The notes beneath the pieces were generated by a model, which made no database searches, was not told where the DNA came from, and worked only from the letters and a program-made list of their open reading frames with translations. This document shows, piece after piece, positions 36,645-45,695 of a DNA stretch of 64,000 bases. The position numbers were made by a program, and so were the translations under genes. The stretch comes from Bacillota bacterium (GTDB taxonomy: Bacteria > Bacillota > Clostridia > Christensenellales > Aristaeellaceae). Positions within the stretch are counted from its first letter, which is position 1. Each line of letters begins with the position of its first letter. The DNA is taken from the NCBI GenBank assembly GCA_023404345.1, contig JAEYCB010000012.1, positions 7,688 through 71,687 on the forward strand. The letters run 5' to 3'.

Positions 36645-37826
36645 TCATTCCTCGTTCGGCCATTTGAGCGGGTATTCCTCCACGGCGTAGTCCAGACGCT
36701 TGCCGTTTTCACGCAGCGTACGCAGGACGACACCAATGCTGCTGTCATCCGTATAGGGGGTGGGAGCGAAGTCATTGTAATCCGTGCGGCTGGAAATGCG
36801 GCATGGGATGATCTTAATCGCCTCGCTGCTCACCTCGCCGTCGCGCAGGCGCATACGAATCTGGAAGAGGAAGGTTGTCATGTCACTGGGCTTGCTGTTG
36901 CCCGCAAAGGAGAAATTGCCCAATGAATAGCAGATATACTTTCCATTGTAATATTCGATGGGATTGATGCGGTGGCTGTGATGTCCCACAACCAGGTCCG
37001 CCCCCGCATCCACGGTGGCGCGGCCCAAACGAACCTGATTATCATTGGGATAGTAATCCTTTTCAGCGCCCCAGTGATAGCTGACGATCACGATGTCGCA
37101 GCCCTGATCGCGGAGGGCCTGAATATCGCCGGGCACCTTCTCAATCAGCTCGTCATGCCGGCCGCCAAAAGTTTGGTAGGCCAGGCTGCCAATCTTCACG
37201 CCCTTGACAGTCAGGATGGCGGGTTCGCCCTCGCTGGCATAGGGGACGCCGGCAGCCAGCAGGGTCTCCTTGGTTTCCTCAAGACCGCTGTTGCCCATGT
37301 CCAGCACGTGGTTGTTTTCCAGCGACACCGTATCCACGCCGCCCTCAGGCAGCATGTCCACGTAGCTGGGATCGGCGCGGAAGAGGAACTCGTTCTCCGT
37401 CTTGTCGGGGTTACGACCCTCAGTGGTGAGCGTGCCTTCGAAGTTGACCATGGTCAGGTCGTCCGCAAGCAGGATGTCGCGTACATTGCGGAAGGGAAAA
37501 TTGATGTCGCCCTTCTGCTTCTCCAATTCTTTTTCAAAGATAGAGGTCCCACTGGACTGCACATTGGAGCCGATGGTCATATCCCCGGCAAACGTCATGG
37601 TGAGCAGAATGGACCCGTCCGCCTCGTACACGGGCAAGCTGGGGTCCACCGTCGGCTCCGGCGTCACCTCGGGTTCCGGCGTCTCGCCCACAACGACCTC
37701 GCCGTTTTCATCAAAGATGGTGATGGAAACCTCCTCCGTGTCTCCCTCAGAAAGGGCGGTCATAGACAGGGTCAGGCACATCAAAAGCATGATGGCGAGG
37801 AAAAAGCGCTTGTTCTTGAGGATCAT
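36645..37826 (-). CDS. Secreted CapA-family protein (poly-gamma-glutamate synthesis type phosphoesterase)
   Basis: 393 residues from the ATG at 37826, chosen for GGAGGTGG (37832-37839). A signal peptide ends MTALS, followed by Glu, without lipobox. A short Glu/Pro/Thr linker (about 40-60) leads to the PGA_cap domain: FAGDMTIG, VNFEGTLTT, SLENNHVLDMG, IVSYHWGAEKDYYP and VVGHHSHRINPIEYYN. This is a calcineurin-like metallophosphoesterase fold with complete metal ligands. CapA proteins take part in anchoring or synthesis of poly-gamma-glutamate capsule in bacilli, but no capB/capC genes are near, so the substrate is open. It follows the aminotransferase gene by 32 bases. Confidence 0.88.
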   Translation of the reverse strand: MILKNKRFFLAIMLLMCLTLSMTALSEGDTEEVSITIFDENGEVVVGETPEPEVTPEPTVDPSLPVYEADGSILLTMTFAGDMTIGSNVQSSGTSIFEKELEKQKGDINFPFRNVRDILLADDLTMVNFEGTLTTEGRNPDKTENEFLFRADPSYVDMLPEGGVDTVSLENNHVLDMGNSGLEETKETLLAAGVPYASEGEPAILTVKGVKIGSLAYQTFGGRHDELIEKVPGDIQALRDQGCDIVIVSYHWGAEKDYYPNDNQVRLGRATVDAGADLVVGHHSHRINPIEYYNGKYICYSLGNFSFAGNSKPSDMTTFLFQIRMRLRDGEVSSEAIKIIPCRISSRTDYNDFAPTPYTDDSSIGVVLRTLRENGKRLDYAVEEYPLKWPNEE

Positions 37827-37858
37827 TCGGCCACCTCCGGGTTCTGGTCTGATAGAAA

Positions 37859-39043
37859 TTACAGGGATGCCACAAAGTCTGCCATTCGGTCGAGCGCCTC
37901 GGTAAGCTTGGCAATACCCGTGGCATAACTGCAACGGATATAACCCTCTCCGCTGGCGCCAAAGGCCGTGCCGGGCACGGTGACGACCTTCTTTTCGCGT
38001 AAAAGCCGCTGGCAGAAATCCTCGCTGCTCAGGCCCGTCTTTTGGATGCCGGGGAAGACGTAGAACGCTCCCAGCGGTTCAAAGCAGCTCAAGCCCATAT
38101 CACGGAAGGATTTCACCATCAGCCGCCGCCGCTGATCATAGCTTTCCCGCATGGAAAGCACGTCGGCATAACCATCTTCCCGTCCCTGGCGCAACGCCTC
38201 TTCTGCGGCCACCTGTCCCTGCCGGGGCGCACAGAGAATAGTATACTGATGGATCTTGCACATTACATCAGCAAAGACAGCAGGCGCACACAAGTAGCCC
38301 ATACGCCAGCCGGTCATGGCAAACGCTTTGCTGAAACCGTTGAGCACGATGGTGCGCTCATGCATTCCGGGCAGGCTGGCGATGCTGGTGTGGCCTTCTT
38401 CGGTGTAGGTCAGCTCGGAATAGATTTCATCGCTAATGACGATAAGATCATTTTCCACAAACACGTCGCGCAAGCGCTCCAGCAGCGGGCGGTCCAACAC
38501 CGCGCCGGTGGGGTTGTTGGGATAGGGCAAAATCACGGCCTTGGTACGGGGTGTAACAGCGGCGGCCAGCGCTTCCGGCATCAGGGCAAAGCCGTTCTGT
38601 TCGCTGGTGGGTACCGGTACAGGCACACCGCCCGCGAATACCACACCCGGCGCATAGCTGACATAACTGGGCTCGGGGATAAGCACCTCATCGCCTGGGT
38701 TCAGCAGCACGCGCAGGCTCAGGTCAATGCCCTCGCTGGCTCCGACCGTGACCAAAATTTCCTTCTTGGGGTCGTAGGTCAGGTGGTAGCGGTCCTGCAT
38801 ATAGCGAACGATTTCCTCACGCAGGCTGAGCATACCCCAGTTGCTGGTGTAGGCGGTTTCGCCGTCCAGCAGGCTGTTGATGGCCGCATTGCGGATGTGG
38901 TAGGGCGTAACGAAGTCCGGTTCGCCCACACCCAGCGAAATTGCACCGGGCATGGTGGCAGCCACATCAAAGAACTTGCGGATGCCGCTTTTGGGAACCT
39001 CCAGAATGGTCTGGTTCAAATAGCGCGAAGGTTCGAAGCTCAC
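37859..39043 (-). CDS. PLP-dependent aminotransferase, class I/II
   Basis: 394 residues. It starts with GTG overlapping the stop of the Lrp gene (GTGA). Fold type I aminotransferase motifs are present: LGVGEPDF, YPNNPTGAV, SDEIYSELTY and the PLP-lysine in NGFSKAFAMTGWRMGY. The length and the LNQTILEVPKSGIRKF start fit the MalY/PatA/aspartate-like group often labelled aromatic or alanine aminotransferase. It transfers an amino group between an amino acid and 2-oxoglutarate. Coupling to a leucine-responsive-type regulator suggests amino-acid-dependent control. Confidence 0.92.
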   Translation of the reverse strand: MSFEPSRYLNQTILEVPKSGIRKFFDVAATMPGAISLGVGEPDFVTPYHIRNAAINSLLDGETAYTSNWGMLSLREEIVRYMQDRYHLTYDPKKEILVTVGASEGIDLSLRVLLNPGDEVLIPEPSYVSYAPGVVFAGGVPVPVPTSEQNGFALMPEALAAAVTPRTKAVILPYPNNPTGAVLDRPLLERLRDVFVENDLIVISDEIYSELTYTEEGHTSIASLPGMHERTIVLNGFSKAFAMTGWRMGYLCAPAVFADVMCKIHQYTILCAPRQGQVAAEEALRQGREDGYADVLSMRESYDQRRRLMVKSFRDMGLSCFEPLGAFYVFPGIQKTGLSSEDFCQRLLREKKVVTVPGTAFGASGEGYIRCSYATGIAKLTEALDRMADFVASL

Positions 39044-39531
39044 GCCGTCACCACCAGCCTCTTATCGCCATCGTTGCCTTCAAAGATGACGCCGTCGCTT
39101 TTGTAACGCTTGAGCACGAAATGCGTAGCCGTGCCCGTAACGGTTTCCAGCGTGCTGAGCTTGGTGCTGACAAAGAAGGCCAATTCCTTGAGAGTATGCG
39201 CCTCCACCAGCAGCAGAAGGTCGTAGGCTCCGCTCATAAGATAAACCGATTTGACCTCGTCGAAACGGTAAATACGCTCGGCGATAGCATCAAAACCCTG
39301 GTCGCGCTGCGGGGTGACGCGCACCTCAATCATGGCTTCCACACGCTCACGGTCCGTCTTGTCCCAGTTGATCACGGGCGAGTAGCGCAGAATGATGCCG
39401 TTGCGCTCCATATCGTCAATCACGGTAGCGACGGTTTCCACGGTGGAGTCAGTCATCACTGCCAATTTCTCCAAAGGCAGGCGGCAATCCTCCTGAAGCA
39501 GGTGTAACAGTTGCATTTGCAGGTTTTGCAT
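39040..39531 (-). CDS. Lrp/AsnC-family transcriptional regulator
   Basis: 163 residues with AAGGAGG before the ATG. The N-terminal winged helix (LLHLLQEDCRLPLEKLAVMT, VIDDMERNGIILRYSPVINW) precedes the RAM ligand-binding domain (MIEVRVTPQRDQGFDAIAER, VKSVYLMSGAYDLLLLVEA). It is expected to form dimers or octamers and sense an amino acid. It is translationally coupled to the downstream aminotransferase gene, its most likely target. Confidence 0.93.
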   Translation of the reverse strand: MQNLQMQLLHLLQEDCRLPLEKLAVMTDSTVETVATVIDDMERNGIILRYSPVINWDKTDRERVEAMIEVRVTPQRDQGFDAIAERIYRFDEVKSVYLMSGAYDLLLLVEAHTLKELAFFVSTKLSTLETVTGTATHFVLKRYKSDGVIFEGNDGDKRLVVTA

Positions 39532-39606
39532 GAGAAACCTCCTTATAAGCGCACAGCGCCTGGCGGTGTGTTGCGCAGAATATTTGACGAAATGCAGTGC
39601 GGCAGC

Positions 39607-41277
39607 TTAGAACAGGCCCGTGATTTCACCCTGCTCGTCTACGTCTATGCCCAGGGCGGCAGGAACTTTAGGCAAGCCGGGCATGGCAATAATGCTGCCC
39701 GCAAAGGCCACCACAAAGCCTGCTCCGGCGCTGAGCCGTGCCGAACGGATGGTGAGGGTGTAGCCCTCAGGCGCTCCCAGCCGTGTGGCATCATCGCTCA
39801 TGGAATACTGGGTCTTAGCGATACACACGGGGCAGGCAGCGTAACCGTCGCCCTCCAGCTGGGCCAGGTCCTTCAAGGCCTGGGGCGCAAAGCTCACATC
39901 CGCCGCATGGTAGATGCGCGTGGCCACCGCACGGATTTTATCAGCCAGCGAGGCATCGTCAGGATAGGTGTAGCTGGGAACCGGTGCGGGATTGGCATCC
40001 GCTGCTTCGCAAACCAGTTTTGCCAGCTCCGTCGTTCCTTTGCCGCCTTCGGCCCAGCCGTTGCAGGGAGCGCAGGCCACACCCTGCTCTGCAAGCAGCG
40101 AGGAAACCATATCCAGCTCCTCGGCCGTATCGGTGGCGAAGCGGTTCAGCGCCACCACCACCGGAGTCTGCCATACCTGACGGATGTTTTTCACGTGGCT
40201 GAGGAGGTTGGCCATACCGGCCTTAAGGGCTTCCGGGTTGGGCTGAGCGTAGGTACCCTTCGCAACTCCGCCGTGATGCTTGAGTGCGCGCACCGTGGCC
40301 ACCAGTACAATTACGTTGGGCCACAGGCCGTTCATGCGGCATTTGATATCCAAAAATTTCTCCGCGCCCAGATCCGCACCGAAGCCCGCCTCCGTCACTG
40401 TATAGTCGGACATGCGCAACGCCAGCCGGGTAGCGGCCACGCTGTTGCATCCGTGAGCAATGTTGGCAAACGGTCCTCCATGCATCAAACAGGGGGTATG
40501 TCCAATGGTCTGGATAAGGTTGGGACTGAACGCGTCGCGCAGCAGCGCAGTCATCGCGCCTGCTGCACCTACCTCACCTGCCGTGACCGGCGCCCCCTGA
40601 TACGTCCGCGCAACCACGATTCGTCCCAGCCGGGCCTTAAGATCCTTAAGATCGGCAGCCAGACAGAAAGTGGCCATGACCTCGCTGGCGGCAGTAATAT
40701 CAAACCCGTCCTCGCGAGGCGTGCCATTCTGAGTGCCCCCCAGGCCCTGCACAATGTGGCGCAGCTGCCGGTCATTGACGTCGAGGCAATGACGGAAACA
40801 GACCCGCCGGGGATCGATTCCAAGAGCGTTACCCTGCTGGATATGGTTGTCCACCATGGCGCACAGCAGGTTATTCGCCGCGGTAATGGCATGCAGGTCA
40901 CCAGTGAAATGCAGGTTGATACTTTCCATAGGCACCACCTGCGCCCAGCCGCCGCCTGTTGCGCCGCCCTTCATGCCAAACACCGGGCCCAGCGAGGGCT
41001 CGCGCAAGGCAAGCATGGCGTTTTTGCCGATGCAGCGCATGCCGTCGGCCAAGGCGACGGATACGGTGGTTTTGCCCTCACCCGCCGGGGTGGGATTAAT
41101 CGCCGTAACCAGCACCAGCTTTGCGCGCTGCGGCAGATCCGCATAAGCGCGCTGGTCGATTTTGGCTACATACCGTCCATAGGGCGAAACGGTTTCCGGC
41201 AGAAAGCCCGCGGTCCGAGCAATGTTTTCAATGGGTTCCAGCTTTGCTTCCCGTGCGATTTCCAAATCCGTCGCCAT
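39607..41277 (-). CDS. fhs: Formate-tetrahydrofolate ligase
   Basis: 556 residues from the ATG at 41277; an in-frame GTG at 41286 is too near AAAGGTG. The enzyme makes 10-formyl-THF from formate, THF and ATP in one-carbon metabolism and, in acetogens, in the methyl branch of the Wood-Ljungdahl pathway. Features: P-loop TPAGEGKTTVS (about 63-73), LREPSLGPVFGMKGGATGGG, HFTGDLHAITAANNLL and the conserved VTEAGFGADLGAEKF. Normal length. It has its own promoter and lies upstream of the Lrp-aminotransferase pair in the same direction. Confidence 0.97.
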   Translation of the reverse strand: MATDLEIAREAKLEPIENIARTAGFLPETVSPYGRYVAKIDQRAYADLPQRAKLVLVTAINPTPAGEGKTTVSVALADGMRCIGKNAMLALREPSLGPVFGMKGGATGGGWAQVVPMESINLHFTGDLHAITAANNLLCAMVDNHIQQGNALGIDPRRVCFRHCLDVNDRQLRHIVQGLGGTQNGTPREDGFDITAASEVMATFCLAADLKDLKARLGRIVVARTYQGAPVTAGEVGAAGAMTALLRDAFSPNLIQTIGHTPCLMHGGPFANIAHGCNSVAATRLALRMSDYTVTEAGFGADLGAEKFLDIKCRMNGLWPNVIVLVATVRALKHHGGVAKGTYAQPNPEALKAGMANLLSHVKNIRQVWQTPVVVALNRFATDTAEELDMVSSLLAEQGVACAPCNGWAEGGKGTTELAKLVCEAADANPAPVPSYTYPDDASLADKIRAVATRIYHAADVSFAPQALKDLAQLEGDGYAACPVCIAKTQYSMSDDATRLGAPEGYTLTIRSARLSAGAGFVVAFAGSIIAMPGLPKVPAALGIDVDEQGEITGLF

Positions 41278-41357
41278 ATTGTCCACGCACCTTTCTGCAT
41301 CCGAAAGTCATTGGTTCTAATGAAGAAACAGGCTTGCCGCGCAAGCGAATACCATAC

Positions 41358-41386
41358 AGTATACCTGAAAACAACAACCCTTTCAA
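41358..41386 (-). promoter_or_regulatory. fhs: fhs promoter
   Basis: Minus-strand TTGAAA (41381-41386), 17-bp spacer, TATACT (41358-41363), about 80 bases before the ATG. Confidence 0.7.
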
Positions 41387-41488
41387 GAGGGCACCGACAT
41401 GCGGATCAATCCCCGCCGCATTTGCCAAAAGCCGCCCCCGGACGCGTGCCTATATCTGCGTCGGAGACGGCTATGCATATTGTATTTG

Positions 41489-42367
41489 TCAGGCTTTGGG
41501 TTCTTCCGCTTCTGCGCTGCCGCGAGCCAGCGCCATTGCCGCCGCGAAGCCCAAGGCAAAGGTTACCAGGCTGATTATAATCATCACCCAAGTAACGCCG
41601 GCCATGTCCGTGCGCAGCAAAATCGCCACAGGCGAAGCCACCACCAGTCCCAGCACCGCACAATACGTCTGCGTGGGGAAACGGGCCAGCAACCACTCAA
41701 TCAGCTTTGCTACACCAAAGATGCCCAACACCACGCCCACGCAAAAGGGCGCCAGCATCAGAATCGGACCGCCCATAGCGGCAAAATCCATGCTGAACAC
41801 AGCATTTTTCAAAGCATCCACAGCGTTGAGCACAGGGTTATAGTAGCCCAGCAACATCAGCACCATGCTGCCCGATACGCCGGGAATGATCATGGTGGCA
41901 GCCGCTACCGCACCCATCACTAGAAGAATGATCATCTGCCCCACATCCACCGTGAGTGTATCGGGGTTGGATACGTCACCGGTAAGCGCCATGGCGATGA
42001 TGCCCGCAAAGAACAGTACAAACACCCCGATGGAAACACCGCCCAGCTTTTTATGCCGGATTTTTGCAAGCAGCGGGTTCAGTCCGCCCAGGATGAGGCC
42101 AATGAAGGTGGTGGAGGTGGGCAGGGGATAGTTTGCAAAAAGGAACTTGAGTAGGCTTGCCAGCGCCACAATGCCAACCAGCATGCCCACGGCATAGGGC
42201 AAAAGGGTTTTCACACTCTGTTTGAACTCGCTGAAAAGATGGGTGATACAGTGAATCAGCGTATCATAAATCCCCATGGACACCATCATCGTACCACCGG
42301 ATACGCCGGGGATGATGTTTGCCACGCCGATGACCACGCCGCGCAGAATCTGATTGAGCAATTTCAT
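41489..42367 (-). CDS. DUF368 membrane protein (undecaprenyl-phosphate flippase family)
   Basis: 292 residues from the ATG at 42367 (GAAAGGAAG, 42378-42386). Eight or nine hydrophobic segments. The family signature occurs twice: ANIIPGVSGGTMMVSMGIYD near the start and MIIPGVSGSMVLMLLGYY in the middle, showing the internal duplication. Members of DUF368 (PopT in Staphylococcus) recycle undecaprenyl phosphate across the membrane for cell-wall synthesis. It is the last gene of the leftward ftsH operon, 45 bases after the TtcA-like gene. Confidence 0.9.
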   Translation of the reverse strand: MKLLNQILRGVVIGVANIIPGVSGGTMMVSMGIYDTLIHCITHLFSEFKQSVKTLLPYAVGMLVGIVALASLLKFLFANYPLPTSTTFIGLILGGLNPLLAKIRHKKLGGVSIGVFVLFFAGIIAMALTGDVSNPDTLTVDVGQMIILLVMGAVAAATMIIPGVSGSMVLMLLGYYNPVLNAVDALKNAVFSMDFAAMGGPILMLAPFCVGVVLGIFGVAKLIEWLLARFPTQTYCAVLGLVVASPVAILLRTDMAGVTWVMIIISLVTFALGFAAAMALARGSAEAEEPKA

Positions 42368-42412
42368 TCGCTGTGAGCTTCCTTTCAAAAAAATGGGATG
42401 CGGTCCAGTGTA

Positions 42413-43159
42413 TCACCTTTCAGCCGGCGCGTCAACGCCGGGGCCCGAACGATTCCATAGGCCATACTGCGATTCGTTTTTCAAGGCGCTGAGCATGCTT
42501 TCCTTGAGATTGGGGTACCGTTTGCAGAGAAAGGCCAGCAGCTCCTTCATCTCCTCGCGCTTGGTATGACCGTTGGCGGGGCAGGGATTTTTGAGCACGG
42601 GCAGATCCAGCTCCCGCCGCATGTGGATAACATGCTTTTCCGGCACGTAGATGAGCGGGCGGATGACCGTCAGATTGCTCCGGCTCATATAGGAACAGGG
42701 ATGGAAAGTGTGCAGCCGCCCCTCGAAGATCACGCTCATCATCAGCGTCTCCAGCGCGTCCTCGCGGTGATGGCCCAGTGCCAGCTTGTTCAGCCCCCTG
42801 TCGGTGCACATATCACACAGCATACCGCGGCGCATCTTGGCGCACAGTGCACAGGGATTGGGGTCCTTACGCCATTCAAAAAGGATTTCATAAATCTCGG
42901 TATGGCGAATGACGATAGGCACATCCAGTTCATGGCACAGTGCCTCGATAGCGGAGGTATCCGGTTTTTCCCGGCCCATGGTGAGCATAAGGGCCGTCAT
43001 CGTAAAATCATGATGGCGCACATAGCGGTACAGCGCCAGCGCGCGCAGCAGCAACAGGCTGTCCTTCCCGCCGCTTACTCCCACACCGATGCGGTCGCCC
43101 GGCTGAATCATATGAAAGTCCTCATCCGCTCGGCGGATGCATCCCAATGTTGTTTTCAC
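42413..43159 (-). CDS. TtcA-like PP-loop ATPase (tRNA 2-thiolation family)
   Basis: 248 residues from a GTG that overlaps the vanW stop; GGGAGG precedes it. The ATP-pyrophosphatase loop is GVSGGKDSLLLL (about 27-38). Cysteines in NPCALCAKMRRG and LKNPCPA match the Fe-S-binding TtcA/TtuA pattern, and the central LALGHHREDALETL is shared by the family. TtcA makes 2-thiocytidine at tRNA position 32; other members thiolate different positions. The protein is shorter than Escherichia coli TtcA, so the exact target is uncertain. Confidence 0.85.
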   Translation of the reverse strand: MKTTLGCIRRADEDFHMIQPGDRIGVGVSGGKDSLLLLRALALYRYVRHHDFTMTALMLTMGREKPDTSAIEALCHELDVPIVIRHTEIYEILFEWRKDPNPCALCAKMRRGMLCDMCTDRGLNKLALGHHREDALETLMMSVIFEGRLHTFHPCSYMSRSNLTVIRPLIYVPEKHVIHMRRELDLPVLKNPCPANGHTKREEMKELLAFLCKRYPNLKESMLSALKNESQYGLWNRSGPGVDAPAER

Positions 43160-44787
43160 ACTACCTCCCGTGGGGTCACGCCCACGTACACAGTGTCCGC
43201 CTTGGCGGGATAGGTGTCACTGCTGACTTTTTCACGGCCGGTTTCCACTCCGTCCACATAGGTGATCAGATAAGCGTCCACCTTGTATCCCTCGCGGCCC
43301 TTAATGGTCTTTGTTTCGTCCATATAGGTCACGTATTCGGCGTCCTCATCTTCCTTTATGATGGCTTCCTCCGGCTTGGGAATTACTTCAACGGTTTCCG
43401 TCACCAGTTCATAAGTGGTGCCGTTGAGAGATGGGCCGTAAAGCCGCACCTCGCACTGAAGATTCTTTCGGCCTGAGCCAATGACGTGCGCCGCCAAATA
43501 TACCGTGCCGCCGGACTCATTGCGGAAAGAAAAATCGATCTCACGGCCACGGGTATCGCTCACGGTGGCGTCCTTGCCATATTCCGTGTAGCTGACGGCC
43601 ATGGAGTGCGGTTCGCGGCTGAGGATGGTCATACCACTCTGAACAGCAGCCAGATACACCGTGGTACTGGCCTGACACACACCGCCGCCCCAGCCCCACT
43701 GCTCGGAACCGTAGGCATATTCAATAGCGGGCAAAAACCCATTTTCCATACTACGGCGGCCCACAGTATCGTTAAAGCTGAACTTGCTGCCGTTGGGAAT
43801 GCTCATGCCATTGATCTTGGCAAAGGCGATGCGGATATTTTCAGTGCGGTCCTCCGTAGAGGCGCTGGAAATGGGCGTGGTAGCGCGATAGCGCAACTCT
43901 ACGGTTTTTTGCAAATCGGCTACGGTTACATTAGGCGCAATAGATTCAGGCTCAAGCAGCACCTCGCCGCTTTCCAGGTTCTGCACCATCTGCAAAATGC
44001 GCTCACGCACAGCGGTGGTGTCCAGCTTCTGACCATAAACCTCCTGCTGGAAGGTAAAGGGATTCGCGCTGTCATCAGGATTAAAGCTGATAATGTAAGC
44101 ATCGCTGGGGGAACGGTAAGCCAATTCCTCCAGCTGTCTTAAAATCTCATCGATAGGAGCGGTATCGGCGCTCTGCTGAGCGCTGAAAAAGGCGTTCTGC
44201 GTGTTTTTGGCCGCCTCGATCTCATCTTGCAGTTGGAAAATATCCTTGCGGTCCTCACCATCCACATCGTGACCGATGGCCCATGCGGCATTGAGCGCCG
44301 CCGTGGGATCGAAGGAAATGCCCAGCGTCTGGGCAGTAATGTCCTTATACTGTCCGTTGGGATTGCGCAGCCGCACATACCAGCCATTCTGTTTCTGGTT
44401 CACATGATCCCAAACCAGTTGACTTCCCTCCGCCCAGGTCAGGCCGGACAGGTCGATGCCGTCCACGCTTACGTTGTCCAAAAACACGTTGAGATAGGGA
44501 CGCACTTCGCTCTGAACCTTCCAGATATAGCCATATACACCTGCACCGGCCAGCAGGATCAGCACCAGCAGTACCTTAAGGAGCTGCCATTTGAGGCTGC
44601 ACTTCTTGCGCGGTTTCCTGCCTTTTCCGCCGGAACCCTGCGGGGGCCGGGGCGGCTGTGAGGCGCGCTGCTTCTGCGGCTGAACGGGCCGGGCCTGGCC
44701 CGGCGCAGGCACATACCAATTGCCCTGCGCATCATAGTAGCCGCTCTTTGTCTGCCCCGGCTGGGGACGGTATCCCTGGTTATACAT
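43156..44787 (-). CDS. VanW-family membrane-anchored cell-wall protein with C-terminal G5-like domain
   Basis: 543 residues. Residues 1-65 are a Gly/Pro/Gln/Lys-rich cytosolic segment, followed by a membrane anchor (about 68-90). Outside are a peptidoglycan-binding-like region (PF12229 type, YLNVFLDNVSVDGIDLSGLT onward), the VanW domain (SFNDTVGRRSMENGFLPA, WGWGGGVCQASTTVYLAAV) and a C-terminal G5-like strand pattern (TETVEVIPKPEEAIIKED). VanW proteins accompany vancomycin resistance loci but are common in clostridia as cell-wall proteins. It overlaps the PHP gene stop by 8 bases and the next gene by 4. Confidence 0.88.
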   Translation of the reverse strand: MYNQGYRPQPGQTKSGYYDAQGNWYVPAPGQARPVQPQKQRASQPPRPPQGSGGKGRKPRKKCSLKWQLLKVLLVLILLAGAGVYGYIWKVQSEVRPYLNVFLDNVSVDGIDLSGLTWAEGSQLVWDHVNQKQNGWYVRLRNPNGQYKDITAQTLGISFDPTAALNAAWAIGHDVDGEDRKDIFQLQDEIEAAKNTQNAFFSAQQSADTAPIDEILRQLEELAYRSPSDAYIISFNPDDSANPFTFQQEVYGQKLDTTAVRERILQMVQNLESGEVLLEPESIAPNVTVADLQKTVELRYRATTPISSASTEDRTENIRIAFAKINGMSIPNGSKFSFNDTVGRRSMENGFLPAIEYAYGSEQWGWGGGVCQASTTVYLAAVQSGMTILSREPHSMAVSYTEYGKDATVSDTRGREIDFSFRNESGGTVYLAAHVIGSGRKNLQCEVRLYGPSLNGTTYELVTETVEVIPKPEEAIIKEDEDAEYVTYMDETKTIKGREGYKVDAYLITYVDGVETGREKVSSDTYPAKADTVYVGVTPREVV

Positions 44788-45691
44788 CCTGCTGCTCCTT
44801 ATGCAAGTGGTCTATCGGTGCGGCACGGTCCAACGCTTCCTTCAGCGCGGCTATATCTCGTTCCAGCGCATGCCAGCCGCAGGGAAGGCGCCCCATCCGG
44901 GCCCGCGTGCCCGCGTCGCCATGATAATCGCTTCCGCCAGTCACCAGGAGCCCTTCCTCCCGTGCCAAGGCGTCCAACATTTGCGCTCCACGCCTTCCGG
45001 CGGAGGGATGATACGCTTCCACGCCCCTGAGGCCTCGTGCCTTACATTCCCGGATGAGCGCATACAGAGGTTCCCACTCCAGGCCCAAACGCATAGGATG
45101 CGCCAGCACTACAACCAGCCCCATGCCGCGAAGCGCTTCCACCGTATCACCGGTAGGGAGGAACGTACGCGGCACATATCCAGGCCGTCCCTCTGCCAAA
45201 TAGCGTTCAAAGGCCTGATGCACATCGCGCGCCTGGCCGCTTTCCACCAGAGCGCGCGCAAAATGTGCCCTGCCCACACTGGGAACCTCCGTCAGTGCGC
45301 GCATTTTCGGTGTTACTGTCAAACCTGCCTTATCCAGCCGCTCCAACATACGCGCGGCGCGTGCACGGCGCTCTGTGGAAACGCCGGTCAAAAATGCTGC
45401 CAGCTGTGCGTTTCGAGGGTTGGCTCCATAGGCCAACAGATGCGTGCGGCCACCGGGGCCGGTGCTGATCTCCACACAGGGAATCAGCGTGAGCGATGGC
45501 TGGCCGCGCGATTCACGTGCCCGGTTTTCCTCCTGGACGGCCTGCGCCATGGCGTCCAGCCCATCTACCGTATCATGGTCGCACAGCGCCAACCAGGTTA
45601 TCCCCAAATGGCCGGCGATCGCACAGAGCTGCTCCGGCGTTTTCAATCCGTCAGAGTAGACGCTGTGCACATGCAGGTCTGCCCGACTCAC
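44780..45691 (-). CDS. PHP-domain phosphoesterase (TrpH/YciV-like)
   Basis: 303 residues from the GTG at 45691, 4 bases after the ftsH stop (GGGGA upstream). Metal ligands are complete: DLHVHSVYSDG at the start, CDHDTVDG, PCVEIST, VVLAHPMR and GGSDYHGDAG. The inserted helical region (about 90-190) is typical of the 5'-3' exoribonuclease/nucleoside-bisphosphatase group (RNase AM and relatives), which hydrolyses 3',5'-bisphosphates or short RNA 5' ends. Tight packing with ftsH and vanW marks a single transcript. Confidence 0.9.
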   Translation of the reverse strand: MSRADLHVHSVYSDGLKTPEQLCAIAGHLGITWLALCDHDTVDGLDAMAQAVQEENRARESRGQPSLTLIPCVEISTGPGGRTHLLAYGANPRNAQLAAFLTGVSTERRARAARMLERLDKAGLTVTPKMRALTEVPSVGRAHFARALVESGQARDVHQAFERYLAEGRPGYVPRTFLPTGDTVEALRGMGLVVVLAHPMRLGLEWEPLYALIRECKARGLRGVEAYHPSAGRRGAQMLDALAREEGLLVTGGSDYHGDAGTRARMGRLPCGWHALERDIAALKEALDRAAPIDHLHKEQQDV

Positions 45692-45695
45692 GGTC